A stretch of DNA of 64,000 nucleotides from NCBI RefSeq assembly GCF_040807025.1, contig NC_090982.1, positions 87,731,463 through 87,795,462 on the forward strand, given 5' to 3'. Below the pieces are notes generated by a model, which had not been told where the DNA came from, ran no database searches, and was given only the letters and a program-made list of their open reading frames with translations. Below, one piece after another: positions 49,001 through 58,781 of the stretch. Positions within the stretch are counted from its first letter, which is position 1; every line of letters starts with the position of its first letter. This stretch comes from Struthio camelus. Lineage: Eukaryota > Chordata > Aves > Struthioniformes > Struthionidae. The position numbers were made by a program, and so were the translations under genes.

Positions 49001-52000
49001 GATTTGGTTTCAGTCTGTGTCAGGCATTACATATAAAATTTCATGGGATCTGTATGCTGTATTAGGATTATGCCCATATACTTCTTTATTAAAAAAAAAA
49101 AAAAAAAAAAAAGATTCCTAAGGATTTCAGTAATAAATTTCCAAATAAGTGATGGAGAACAGAATCCTGATACCTGCAGCTGGGTGAGCTTCTCTGATAC
49201 CTCTTAAACTTTAGAGTTTAACCTTAACTAAGTGATATGCCAGCATTAGTTACTGTTTTTATCACTACCAATGTTAATAAATGTAGTAGTAATAATTTAA
49301 AGGTGGAAGCCCACATGCTTGGTAAACCAGGATTCCCTTGGACAAAGTATCACAGAGAACTATAGTCTCCAATCTCAAAAAGAATTGAGGAAAGAACTAA
49401 AACATTAGAGAGAAGAACAGCAGATCAGAGACAACTGTAGGCTAAAGAGATTTTTCTCTTTTTCTTTTGTTAAATAAAAAGATATTTAAAAGATTTAAAA
49501 GTGTGGGGTGTTTGTTTTGTTTTGTTTTGTTTTTCTTAATCCAGAAGGGAACACCATCTCTATTCATGCAAGCGTCCTACTTGAATGCATGGGGAATTTG
49601 CTGTGGGTTGGTGCAAATATGAAACCTCAGTTTTAGTTGTGTATATATTATCCTTGGTTATTTTTTCCTCCTAGATTTGTTGGAAGAATTTTGTCCACTA
49701 GTGGAAAGGCTTGGGTTTGATGAAAATTTTGTGGATATCACAGAGATTGTAGAGAAAAGACTAAAACTACTACAACAAACTGGATGTTCCCAAGTATGCG
49801 TGTCCGGCCACATATACAATAACGAAAGTGAGTTAAACCTTCTTTCTATTTGAAAAATACTTGTGAAGTTGAGTATAAAGTATCTGTTTGCTTCTAAGTG
49901 TTGTCTAAAGCTGAGCAGTTAGCAGCTTCAGTTGCTCTAGGCTTGTTTTCCATGCTTGGGAATGCATGGATCACAAATGGGAATCAGTGTTACGATTAGC
50001 TGGTACAAAGAGTAAGTCTGCAGCAGATGAACATGCACAGTGATTTGGGAGAACAGTTTGCTGTTGTCCTTTTTTTTTTTTTTTCTTCCCTTTAAAATAG
50101 TTTTAATGTACTAAGACATTTAGCATTTTAATTGAGTTTGAACTTTATTGCCAGTTGGAAACATTTAATGATTTTTTTTTTTGTTGTTTATGAATTAAAA
50201 GTAAGGTTTTGCTACAGCCTTTAGGTCAGGAATAAAGTTACTGAGATTGAAGTAGCTAACTTAGCTGCTTTATACATCTTTATTGTGACCATTGTTTCTC
50301 ATGTGTGCATGTGGTATATATACTCTGATACTCATTTCTTATATTAGGGAAGAAAGCAATTTTCTTTCTTGGACGTAATGTTACTTTGAGCTATTTCTAT
50401 GGTTTTGAATATGGTTTGAGGAGAAGGGGAAATGTGTGAAAAGTCCTTTTCCTCATTACTGTTTGCATCTGAGTAATAAAAGCTTAGGTAGAAAGCATTC
50501 CTAAATCTCTGATTTGGTTATATTGATGCAAGAATCTGATTTAACACTTTCCTTGATATCTACAAATATATTTTATATTTGAAATACTCCCTACACATTA
50601 TGCATCTTTGAAAAGTATTCCTCTGGTTTTGGAAAGTAGCATTCTCTCTTTTACCAGGATTTGTGAGATAGGCGTGAGCTTAAACTCGGATGATGAAGCC
50701 ATGGCAATACCACCTTACCCATGGGACCTGTTTCTCATACTGTTTTAATCCATTTTGTAAAAAATCTCCATGTCTTAGAGAATTAGCTAAATGAGTACTT
50801 ACATTCCAAGCCCCGCTTTCCTTCTCTTTTGCAGCTATCAATTTACAAGATACAATGCATGTAAGACTAGCTATTGGATCTCGGATTGCAGAAGAGTTGA
50901 GGGAAGCTGTGCATGCTAGATTGGGCCTCACAGGCTGCGCTGGAGTGGCTTCTAACAAACTACTGGCTAAGCTGGTTTCTGGTACCTTTAAACCAAATCA
51001 ACAAACAGTTCTTCTGCCTGAAAGCTGTCGGGATCTAATATGCAACCTTGAGCACCTCCACAAAGTGCCTGGTAAGAGGGTGGTACAATAAGCATTGGTG
51101 GAGAGCATATTGAGAGCTCTTAAGAATATGAGAGAAACTTCCAAAATTTTAGCTGAAATAATTTTACAGTCTAGTTCTTGAAAGGGGATCGGAGGATTTG
51201 GAGGTGTGTTTAGGGTTTTGTTTTTCATTTCTTACACTGTTTCTGAATTTTACTTTGCAGAAGCAATGAAAACGCTTCAGTTATTTTAATTTTTAGTTGT
51301 GTCATAGAAGTCATACAGCATTCTTTAGGATGCCTTCAAAAAGCCTGAGAGACTACCTTTCTAGTTACTCCATGCTGACGCTGTGCTATTGGCCAAGAAA
51401 TATTGATCTAGGCTACAGACTTTGGCAGATCTTTTGTTCTGTCCCAGTGTGGTTTTTCTAATGGCAGATTGCAAAACTTGGAATAGAAACTCACCAAAAA
51501 TTTTGCTGAAAAACTTGCAATACAGTAATGAAAACAGTTACTGTCAATACTGAATCCTACATGGGCAGGCAGTTATATTTACCTATGAGTACAGATTTTT
51601 AATATTGGGTGAGTAATGATGCTTTCAAAATATTTTAGTACTTTATTTACAAGATGTATAAATACGTTTTGTTAAGTTTTGCTGATGGCAGATAAAGTGT
51701 ATACAATTATAAATGGTACTGAGGTGAATGGTAAAGCACTTATTCACTGTTTTCCACAATATAAGAGCTGAAGCTTTCCAAATGGAGGTATCAGTCAATA
51801 TGCATAAGCTGTTCTACACTAGACAAGATTATATCGTAGAATTCATTGCCCCCCAAGCTTAGGAGATTAAAAGAACAAATAAGTTTTAAAGTTATAGTAC
51901 AAAAATTGTATACTGAATTGGTCAGTCAGTAGCTACTAAAAGTGACTTTTTTGTTAGATGAAGTCTTGAACTCAGGAAATGTCCCACCTGTTATCATCTT

Positions 52001-55000
52001 GGAAGATCAGCAGAAGAATCTGCGTTACCCTCTTGCCTTTTATTTTTTCCCCGAGTTCTGTGCTACTGGCTGCTTTTGTCAGCAGGATAGTGGACTAGCT
52101 AGATGTTTTTGTTGACCAGTCTGAGAGTTTTTAAAGATAACTCACTTTACATAACTAAAGATAACTTTAATGACTTTCACTTTTCTGTGTATTTAATATA
52201 CATTTTATTTAGGCATTGGCTATAAAACTACTAAACGCCTCGAAACGCTGGGCCTTAAAAGTGTGTGTGATCTCCAGGCGTTTCCATCTGCTATATTAGA
52301 GAAGGAGCTTGGTGTTTCTACTGCTCAGCGTATCCAAAAACTCAGCTATGGAGAGGATGACTCCCCTGTGACTCCATCAGGCCCTCCTCAGGTACAAGTA
52401 TTGTTCTGAAGTACTTTTGAAAGAGCAAAAAATTGCTTTGATTTTTATACAGCTTCACTAGAGTAATTGAAATGGTTCCCAATTATAGTGGTACTTTAAT
52501 GTAACAATTCCTACAGTTTTGTATATATATTCCCTAGTATAACTTATGATATATTAATGTGTAATGCTCCTGAAATTCAGTTGAGCTCTGACTGTCAAAG
52601 GTATCTTAGATTTAATTCTACATATTTAATTTTGATGCGAATTTTGAGCTAATTATAAAATTGAAAGGACTAATGTGTTTTTTTCAGTCCTTTAGTGAAG
52701 AAGATTCCTTTAAAAAATGTTCATCAGAAGTGCAAGTTAAAGAGAAAATAGAAGCATTGCTTGCTAACCTCTTAGACAGGTGACTGTCTTCAATAGCTCT
52801 TTTTGCTGACTGAATTTGTGACGTGAAACGACTCTGAGCGTATGTAAGGTTTGTCTCATGCTCTATAACATTTCTTCTTTCAGCAAAACGCGCTTGGAAG
52901 GACAGCACCTGCCTTTCCAACTACTGTTCCCCTTTGGTCTCTTATCTCAAGTCATCAATTGTCCTTTTGCGTTGCCTCGTTTTCCTCTTAACTGTCTTTC
53001 ATATCCTCCTTCCCCAGCTGGCTGCCAGCTATTCCATTCCCATGCAGCTTCCCTGAAAAGATTTTTACGTTATTCCCTTTGCTGATTCTGTTCTATTGCT
53101 CTGATGATGCATCATGGTATTTTAGTGCATCTTTGCTAATCTCCCTTATTTTCTATGACCAGCCATAGATCTTCTCTTTCCTTTCTGTGTGTGACTTCCT
53201 CTAATTGCAGTCCCTTAGTTATCACCACTTACACTTGTCTGCTGTTAGGCAGCTCATTTTTCTGTTAGGCTGGAAGCCATTTCCATTTCTTCCTCCTTCC
53301 TTTGCCCCATGAATCCAGGCAGTATACAAATCTAGCTACTGCAATTTGACAACTGACCAGAATATCAGAGGACGACAGGATGGGCTTACTCTTTGATTTC
53401 TGTGACTTTCCTGTCCTCTCTTTCTGTCCTGTGACTCTAGTTCATTTTACAAAGATAAATGGAAAGGAGCAATATCCTAGCAGCAATGAACTGTTCTGTG
53501 ATTGTTTTTCTTTTACTGTGCCTCAACTTGCTGTTCTGACTTCTGAACCCCTCTTTGTGTCACTTCTAAATAACCTGTCTCCCTCATCAGTTTGATTTTT
53601 TTTTTTCTTTTTTGCTCTACATAGTTTCATAGTCTCCTCATGTCTTTCCAAGTCTTAAAATAACTACAAGTCTTAACGGTCTTCTACCCCCACATCTATG
53701 TAAGATTAGCAATAGATATAGCCAGTTTAGTTATATTAACATTGTGGATAGGGAGCCTTTTGTCTGCCTATCGGACTTTGCTCAGTAATCATAAAATCTG
53801 GATTGAGGCTGTTCTACATCCCATCTTGTTCATAACATTTAGAATTAAGAAGTCTTGTGTAGGGAAAATATCTGCATGCCTTTTGGATTCTGAGAGAAAC
53901 AATTACACACTTTGTTTCTTTGTTTTCCCTTCCTTCTAAAGCTAACCTTCTGCCCCTAAAGCGGTGATATTTTCTTGAAAACCCAAAAGAAAAGCTAAAG
54001 ACTTTGGATTATACGTGGTACAATTGTAAATGCTACACTACTTTTAATGTAGTAAGTACAGAAATATGTGGTGGTTTTGCAGGCTGATCCACTTAATTTT
54101 AACACTCATTTCAGTTGACAGCTCTGTGAAACAGTATTTACAGAGTGTTGAACTTCTAACGGGGGGGTAATTAAGAAAGCCAGCTAGGACCCAAAGTTCC
54201 CCATATAATCCATGGAGATAAGGTAGGAATTGAGAGAGATCCATAATGTTTAAATTAAATGGCCTTGGAACCTAAACTCGATGATGTGACAGTTTCCTTG
54301 ACCCCCTGAAAAATACTTGTAGTAATGCTTATCGTTTTGTGCATGTTAACGTTCTATAGAATACACAAAGATGGAAGAAAACCACACACAATAAGGCTGG
54401 CCACCCGCCAGTTTTCTTCAACTAATAAATGGTTTAATCGGGAAAGTCGTCAGTGTCCTATTCCACCTCATCTCATTCAGAAATTTGGAAAAGGTAAACT
54501 CTGAATTTTTGAAAGTATCCACTTTGTGCTGCTATCTTTTAACTTGTCTGAAAATTGTACGTTGCGTAAAGATTTTAAATGTTGGTTAACTGGTGCTGAG
54601 GTCAGGTGTGAGCATTAGAACAAACCTAGAAGAAGTACAAACAGTGTTTTGAGGAGAGCTAATGAATATACTCAGGTGCTTTTTGACTGTCAAAGTAGTA
54701 CATGCTAACTGGATTAAGATGAAAATCTGAGATACTTTATCTGTTTTACTGAAAAATTCCATTATTTAGTTTCATAATATCCCTTAGGCCTAATAGTTGG
54801 GAGCTTTTCCATTATTTGTAATGGATGCATCTTGAGATATGCTAAAAATATACAGAAATTCACTGTAGGAATAACATCTGTGTTACTGTCAAGTTTTAAC
54901 TCAGCCTTGCTGGGTTAGTAGCATTAAGTTGGAAGGTGGGTGGGGGATGTTGTTTCCTACATTAATTATCTGCTTGCCTATGCTATGGATTTGAATTATG

Positions 55001-58000
55001 TTCCCAGATAAATGGAATCTATTATGTAATAAAATGTCTCTTTTTGATGTACTTTTTAAAATTAATAACACATAGCTCTCATCTTTTTCAAACTTAAGTT
55101 TTCCAACCTAACCAGCAATTGCAATTCATTTGACACTCGAGGAGAGGGGAGATAAATCTGAAACACTGCTATACTAGCATGCAGAATCACTGTTCCCTGA
55201 CTTGCTTTATTAATCCCTGAATTATTTCTCACAGTTGGGTGGATTCCTGCTATGTTGGAGGTGACTAAAAATTATTGTTGTTCTCATGTAGTCAGGCAAA
55301 TACCAGCACAGTTTATTGGGATTGCCAGTGTTGATGTAGTGTCGTATACCTGCGTAGCCCTGTAAAGGCCCTTTTTCGTAGAGCTAGACCATTGCTCAAA
55401 CCAATTCAGCTTGGCAAGTATTATGTAATTATTCTCTCCTAACTGAAGTACATAATATTAAGCTACCTTTCCAGGAATAAGATTCAGCATTTTGCGGGGA
55501 GGAGTGGGGAAAGGAATGCAGTCTGCATTCAGTTCAGGGCATACCTGACAAGGCAAAACAGAAGTCTTAATGACCTAAGCTATATTGATTAGGGGTAAAT
55601 CTCTAGGACTGTTATTTTAACAGATTATTTCGGAAACCTTTAGCAGGTGTTTAGCACATAATACTTGAGGAACTCGCCCTGTGAAATGAATAAAGGTTTT
55701 AAACTTCTTAGCTTACTACTGATCTCTATTTTTGTCTACACGCAAAATGATGAAAGTTCAGAATGTAAAATTAAGAGTGCCTAATATTTTGCCTTTGTAC
55801 TTTGCTACTTAAATCATAATCTCTTTCAGTTGTTTACAGAAGGCTTTTGATTACATACATTGCTTTTTTTTGTTTTTGTTTTTTTTTGTATTAGAAAGCA
55901 GCAGTATTATATCCCCATTGGTTGATATTCTAATGAAACTCTTTCGAAAGATGATAAACGTAGACCTACCATTTCATCTGACGCTTCTGAGTGTCTGCTT
56001 CTCCAACCTCAAAGATCTTCCTAGCAGCAAGAAAGGATCAATTGGTTTTTATCTAACAGAGGTGTCACCACCTTCAGCCTCTGGTAATAATGTCCAGGTA
56101 AGTTGAAAGATACTGAAAATTTCTTTTCCAGGTAAGTAAGTTCTGAGATGATGTTTCTGTCAATATAGATTTAAACCTTAATGCTTTGGAAGCTTTAGGA
56201 TCACAAATTGTATTTGTGTAGTAAAAATAAAGATTCTTTTGGAGTCTTCTGAGCGTTACTTGTTTGCTTTCTTTCTTTAGTTATTATTAAATATGTTTCA
56301 TTCAGCGTAGCGTGAATGGGACAGCCAGCTAAGTTATTGACCCTTTAGACTGAAGAGAACAAATTCACTAAAGGAAAAATCCAAAACTAATCCCTGAATT
56401 TAGCTCTTGATTCCAGTAAGATCTGCCATCTGTTTAGCAGTTGTGAAACAACAGGTCAGTGATTCAGGTACAGTCACGCTGAAGTATCTTTTCATATTTT
56501 GCATCTGAATATCCTGGAGCTAGTACTTCTAGAGTAGCTGATCTACAGATCATATTTTGGTGGAATTGATTTAAATTTGATTTAAAGACAAACTCAGAGA
56601 CAGAACTTTAATTTTTACCTCAGGTAAAATCTCACTGATGTTTATAATCTACCTTGTTGTTATAAAAATGCATTTACAGTGGTCATTTCTGTTTCTGTGT
56701 GTTCATAAGTCTCCCTGTTCAGACTAGAAATCAATTAAAGATTCAATTGGCCAGTAGTGTTGGCTTCTGATCTGGTGAGCTTCTAATTGCTGCTCTGAAC
56801 TGAACAAAATCTCCCTCGCAGCTGTACACACTAGACAGTATAGGAGCTGTGGAAATATTTAGCAGTGTTTCCGTAGACAAGGTCTGTGGTTTTGATATGT
56901 CATACAAAAACTTAGTAACCTCAAACTTACTTTGTATAATGAATTTAGTGTTTTTGTCCTGACATAATAATTTTGCATATTGATACATTTCTGTTTCTTT
57001 ACTGCTGAGGAATATGATGAATAACACTACATTGTATATTCTAAAGTTCCGCCAAGGTTTAAAACAATAAAACGTAACTTCAAAATATTTGCTCCTTTAA
57101 AATAAGAAGAGAAGCCCCATGTGTATCTGCCTTCAAGATCTATGTTTGAAAATAAGATTAGAAAAAAGACAGGTTAAGCATGAGCCAGCAGTGTGCCCTT
57201 GTGGTCAAGAAGGCCAATGGTATCCTGGAGTGCATTAGGCAGAGTGTTGCCAGCAGGTGGAGGGAGGTGATCCTCCCTCTCTTCTCAGCCCTGGTGAGGC
57301 CTCCCCTGGAGTACTGTGTCCAGTTCTGGGCTCTCCAGTACAAGAGAGACATGGCACTCCTGGAGAGAGTCCAGCAGAGGGCTACAAAGATGATGAGGGG
57401 ACTGGAGCACCTCTCCTATGAAGAAAGGCTGCAAGAGCTGGGCCTGTTGAGCCTGGAGAAGAGAAGACTGAGAGGCGGTCTGATCAATGTGTCCAAGTAT
57501 CTGAAGGGAGGGTGTCAAGAGGATGGGGCCAGACTCTTCTCCGTGGTGCCTGGCTATAGGACAAGAGGCAACAGGCACAAACTGAAACACAGGAAGCTCT
57601 GTCTGAAGATGAAGAGAAACTTTGTTACTGTGAGGGTGACTAAGCACTGGAACAGGTTGCCCAGAGAGGTGGCGGTGTCTCCTTCTCTGGAGAAATTCGA
57701 AAGCTGTCTGGACACAATCCTGTGCAATGTGCTTTAGGTGACCCTGCTTGAGCAGGGGGTTGGACTAGAGGATCTCCAGCAGTCCCTTCCAACCTCAACC
57801 GTTCTGTGTGATTGTGTGTGTGACAACGTTACTGATCATAAGGAAAAAAAGATTACAGTCTATTAAAGAAGGATTTGAAGAATTCACTGTTAGTAAGTAG
57901 TAGTCTACACAGAACACGTACTTATGTTTTATTATGTACATTTTATGCCACAGGAAACGGAAGATGTCTCACAGGGCCAGGCAAGCTCTTCCTGGAGCCA

Positions 58001-58781
58001 GAATTTCAACAGAACTGGAAATACACCAGTGAGGAAACTTTCAGAAGAAAAGCAAAGCTGTATAAGAAAAGCTGGAATTCTTGACTTCCCATTTCATTTG
58101 TCTCCTGGTGACATTGACCAGGAGGTCTTCCGGGAACTTCCAGAAGATATTAGGAAAGAAATTATTTCTGAAAGAACAGGAGAAACGATCCCTACAGAGA
58201 ATGTTTTTAGTAGGCCGTCACTGTGTTTTCCAAAAGAGATAAATAGCACTTCTCCAAATTCCAAAAGAGTAAATGATGATATGAATGCTTCAGGGTGCAG
58301 TATATACTTCAGATCAGCTCATGACTCTGCAACTGCTCTGGCACACAGCTCCAGCGCCAGTTGTTCTTCTGAGTATCCTGGAAGTATATTGATAGATGGC
58401 GATATAGAAAAAGACGCGACTGACTCGCTGAATTTCCGAGAGAGAGATGTGCTGGCTCTGGAAGTTGGAGCCAGCCAAACTGTTCTGCCTGCACCTGTCT
58501 TCAGTAAAGATGAGCAAGCCTTTGGGACAACTTCTGAGGATAAAACCCATGGTAGCAGAGAAGGAATCGTATTTCCCCTTAATGTTGACCCAAAGACTTT
58601 TTTTGAACTACCTGCAGATGTGCAAAAAGAACTACTAGCTGAATGGAAGAACCAGGAACTTGCATCTAAAATGTTTATGGGTAAACCTCCTGAAAAGCCT
58701 AAAGCAAACAGAAGAAGAAAGAATACAGCATCGTGTTTTTCACAATCTAACAGTTTACTAAGATATTTTAAACCACAGTGA
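45968..58781 (+). CDS. POLI: POLI, DNA polymerase iota (Y-family translesion polymerase)
   Basis: CDS = join(45968..46085,47814..47939,48643..48807,49675..49827,50835..51071,52213..52391,52688..52779,54360..54493,55895..56097,57954..58781), 2235 nt, 744 aa, close to the human length. In this family the enzyme inserts nucleotides opposite damaged template bases and is recruited by PCNA and ubiquitin. The catalytic core has [15 protein letters not shown] (Asp60 as metal ligand, Tyr65 as steric gate), CNYEARKLG (fingers) and FDEN (Asp152/Glu153). The helix-hairpin-helix region VPGIGYKT is near 265-272, the little finger at about 327-440. Ubiquitin-binding motifs lie at about 518-542 (LP at 531-532) and 677-700 (LP at 688-689), with basic KPKANRRRK at 717-725. 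The internal PIP region reads KKGSIGFY (447-454), lacking the Leu of human KKGLIDYY. The extreme C-terminus [11 protein letters not shown] looks like a PIP box. The ATG is chosen because an in-frame stop lies at 45917; Met9 is a weaker alternative. Confidence 0.96.
46086..47813 (+). other. POLI: POLI intron 1
   Basis: The first 450 bp are extremely GC-rich with a CGCGCG-containing minisatellite (listed separately). The rest is AT-rich with poly(T) runs. No other element is recognised. Confidence 0.75.
46198..46430. repeat. About 41-bp G-rich, CG-alternating minisatellite in POLI intron 1
   Basis: Five imperfect units share GGCGGCTGAGGCGCGCGCGC followed by CGGCTGT and a G tract of 5-10. The GAGG or CAGG cores fall near 46207, 46248, 46289, 46344 and 46391, so spacing is 41, 41, 55 and 47 bp. 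The G tracts lie on the plus strand, the POLI sense strand. The CGCGCGCGC stretches could adopt Z-DNA. Confidence 0.85.
47814..47939 (+). CDS. POLI: POLI coding exon 2
   Basis: The exon encodes residues 40-81 plus one base of codon 82 and carries the first catalytic motif [17 protein letters not shown]. The acceptor is a NAGNAG tandem (TTGCAGCAG). The first AG gives codons ACA GGC (Thr-Gly); use of the second AG, starting at 47817, gives a single AGC (Ser). Donor TTAG|GTATGA. Confidence 0.95.
47940..48642 (+). other. POLI: POLI intron 2
   Basis: A 703-nt intron. I see nothing specific in it; the open frames on both strands are short and anonymous. Confidence 0.8.
48643..48807 (+). CDS. POLI: POLI coding exon 3
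   Basis: The exon encodes residues 83-136 plus flanking split codons: [20 protein letters not shown] (fingers subdomain), [20 protein letters not shown] and YREMSYKVT. It is very similar to human POLI. Acceptor TTTTTCAG, donor ACAG|GTACAA. Confidence 0.97.
48808..49674 (+). other. POLI: POLI intron 3
   Basis: An 867-nt intron with a 22-nt poly(A) run at 49091-49112 and a TTTTG simple repeat at about 49511-49534. Nothing else is seen. Confidence 0.8.
49675..49827 (+). CDS. POLI: POLI coding exon 4
   Basis: The exon completes Asp137 and encodes residues 138-187: [20 protein letters not shown] and then [12 protein letters not shown], ending SGHIYNNE. Asp152-Glu153 are the second pair of palm metal-binding/catalytic carboxylates. 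Acceptor TCCTCCTAG, donor GAAA|GTGAGT. Confidence 0.97.
49828..50834 (+). other. POLI: POLI intron 4
   Basis: A 1.0 kb AT-rich intron with short T runs. Nothing is recognised. Confidence 0.8.
50835..51071 (+). CDS. POLI: POLI coding exon 5
   Basis: The exon completes Thr188 and encodes residues 189-266 plus one base. It includes the palm/thumb sequence [20 protein letters not shown] and then [14 protein letters not shown], ending HLHKVP. Acceptor TTTTGCAG, donor CCTG|GTAAGA. Confidence 0.97.
51072..52212 (+). other. POLI: POLI intron 5
   Basis: A 1.1 kb AT-rich intron. Nothing is recognised. Confidence 0.8.
52213..52391 (+). CDS. POLI: POLI coding exon 6
   Basis: The exon completes Gly267 and encodes residues 268-326: the helix-hairpin-helix [20 protein letters not shown] and then [20 protein letters not shown], ending SGPPQ. 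Acceptor TTTATTTAG, donor CTCAG|GTACAAG, phase 0 at its end. Confidence 0.97.
52688..52779 (+). CDS. POLI: POLI coding exon 7
   Basis: The exon encodes residues 327-356 plus two bases of Arg357: [20 protein letters not shown] and then [10 protein letters not shown]. This is the link into the little finger domain. Acceptor TTTTTCAG, donor ACAG|GTGACT. Confidence 0.96.
52780..54359 (+). other. POLI: POLI intron 7
   Basis: A 1.6 kb intron with a pyrimidine-rich stretch about 52.86-53.6 kb. This stretch creates open frames of 65-75 codons without recognisable similarity. Nothing else is recognised. Confidence 0.75.
54360..54493 (+). CDS. POLI: POLI coding exon 8
   Basis: The exon completes Arg357 and encodes residues 358-401: [34 protein letters not shown] and HLIQKFGK. 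This is little finger DNA-contact sequence. Acceptor TTCTATAG, donor AAAG|GTAAAC. Confidence 0.96.
54494..55894 (+). other. POLI: POLI intron 8
   Basis: A 1.4 kb AT-rich intron ending in a T/G-rich tract before exon 9. Nothing is recognised. Confidence 0.8.
55895..56097 (+). CDS. POLI: POLI coding exon 9
   Basis: The exon completes Glu402 and encodes residues 403-469: [20 protein letters not shown] and then [13 protein letters not shown], the end of the little finger. Next comes the degenerate PIP region KKGSIGFY (447-454) and [11 protein letters not shown]. Acceptor TTTGTATTAG, donor CCAG|GTAAGT, phase 0. Confidence 0.95.
56098..57953 (+). other. POLI: POLI intron 9
   Basis: A 1.86 kb intron, about one third of which is a CR1 LINE fragment in sense orientation (listed separately). 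The part upstream of the CR1 is plain AT-rich sequence. Confidence 0.85.
57178..57820 (+). mobile_element. CR1 LINE, 5'-truncated, with 3' end of ORF2
   Basis: A typical CR1 tail. It begins at ATGAGCCAGCAGTGTGCCCT and keeps the C-terminal part of the reverse transcriptase ORF open for 185 codons (57180-57737), including [54 protein letters not shown] and HWNRLPREV. The 3'UTR hallmark TTGAGCAGGGGGTTGGACTA and CTCCAGCAGTCCCTTCCAAC follow. The terminal octamer repeats are degenerate (TTCTGTGTGATTGTGTG). CR1 elements are non-LTR retrotransposons abundant in birds and other sauropsids. The copy is dead because it is 5'-truncated, but it looks fairly young. It lies sense in POLI intron 9. Confidence 0.95.
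57954..58781 (+). CDS. POLI: POLI coding exon 10 (C-terminal regulatory region)
   Basis: The exon encodes residues 470-744 and the TGA stop. It is mostly disordered, Ser-rich sequence holding two ubiquitin-binding motifs, [18 protein letters not shown] and [21 protein letters not shown] basic cluster KPKANRRRK and the C-terminus [14 protein letters not shown] follow. Unlike human POLI, I see no SFFSKK-type double-Phe motif between the two ubiquitin-binding motifs. The acceptor is ATGCCACAG with a weak pyrimidine tract. A CR1 element ends about 130 bp upstream. Confidence 0.95.
   Translation, partial: ETEDVSQGQASSSWSQNFNRTGNTPVRKLSEEKQSCIRKAGILDFPFHLSPGDIDQEVFRELPEDIRKEIISERTGETIPTENVFSRPSLCFPKEINSTSPNSKRVNDDMNASGCSIYFRSAHDSATALAHSSSASCSSEYPGSILIDGDIEKDATDSLNFRERDVLALEVGASQTVLPAPVFSKDEQAFGTTSEDKTHGSREGIVFPLNVDPKTFFELPADVQKELLAEWKNQELASKMFMGKPPEKPKANRRRKNTASCFSQSNSLLRYFKPQ

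Noticed and set aside
57285-57647. 120-codon antisense frame in the CR1
   Set aside because: It is the complement of the CR1 reverse transcriptase frame, a common artefact.
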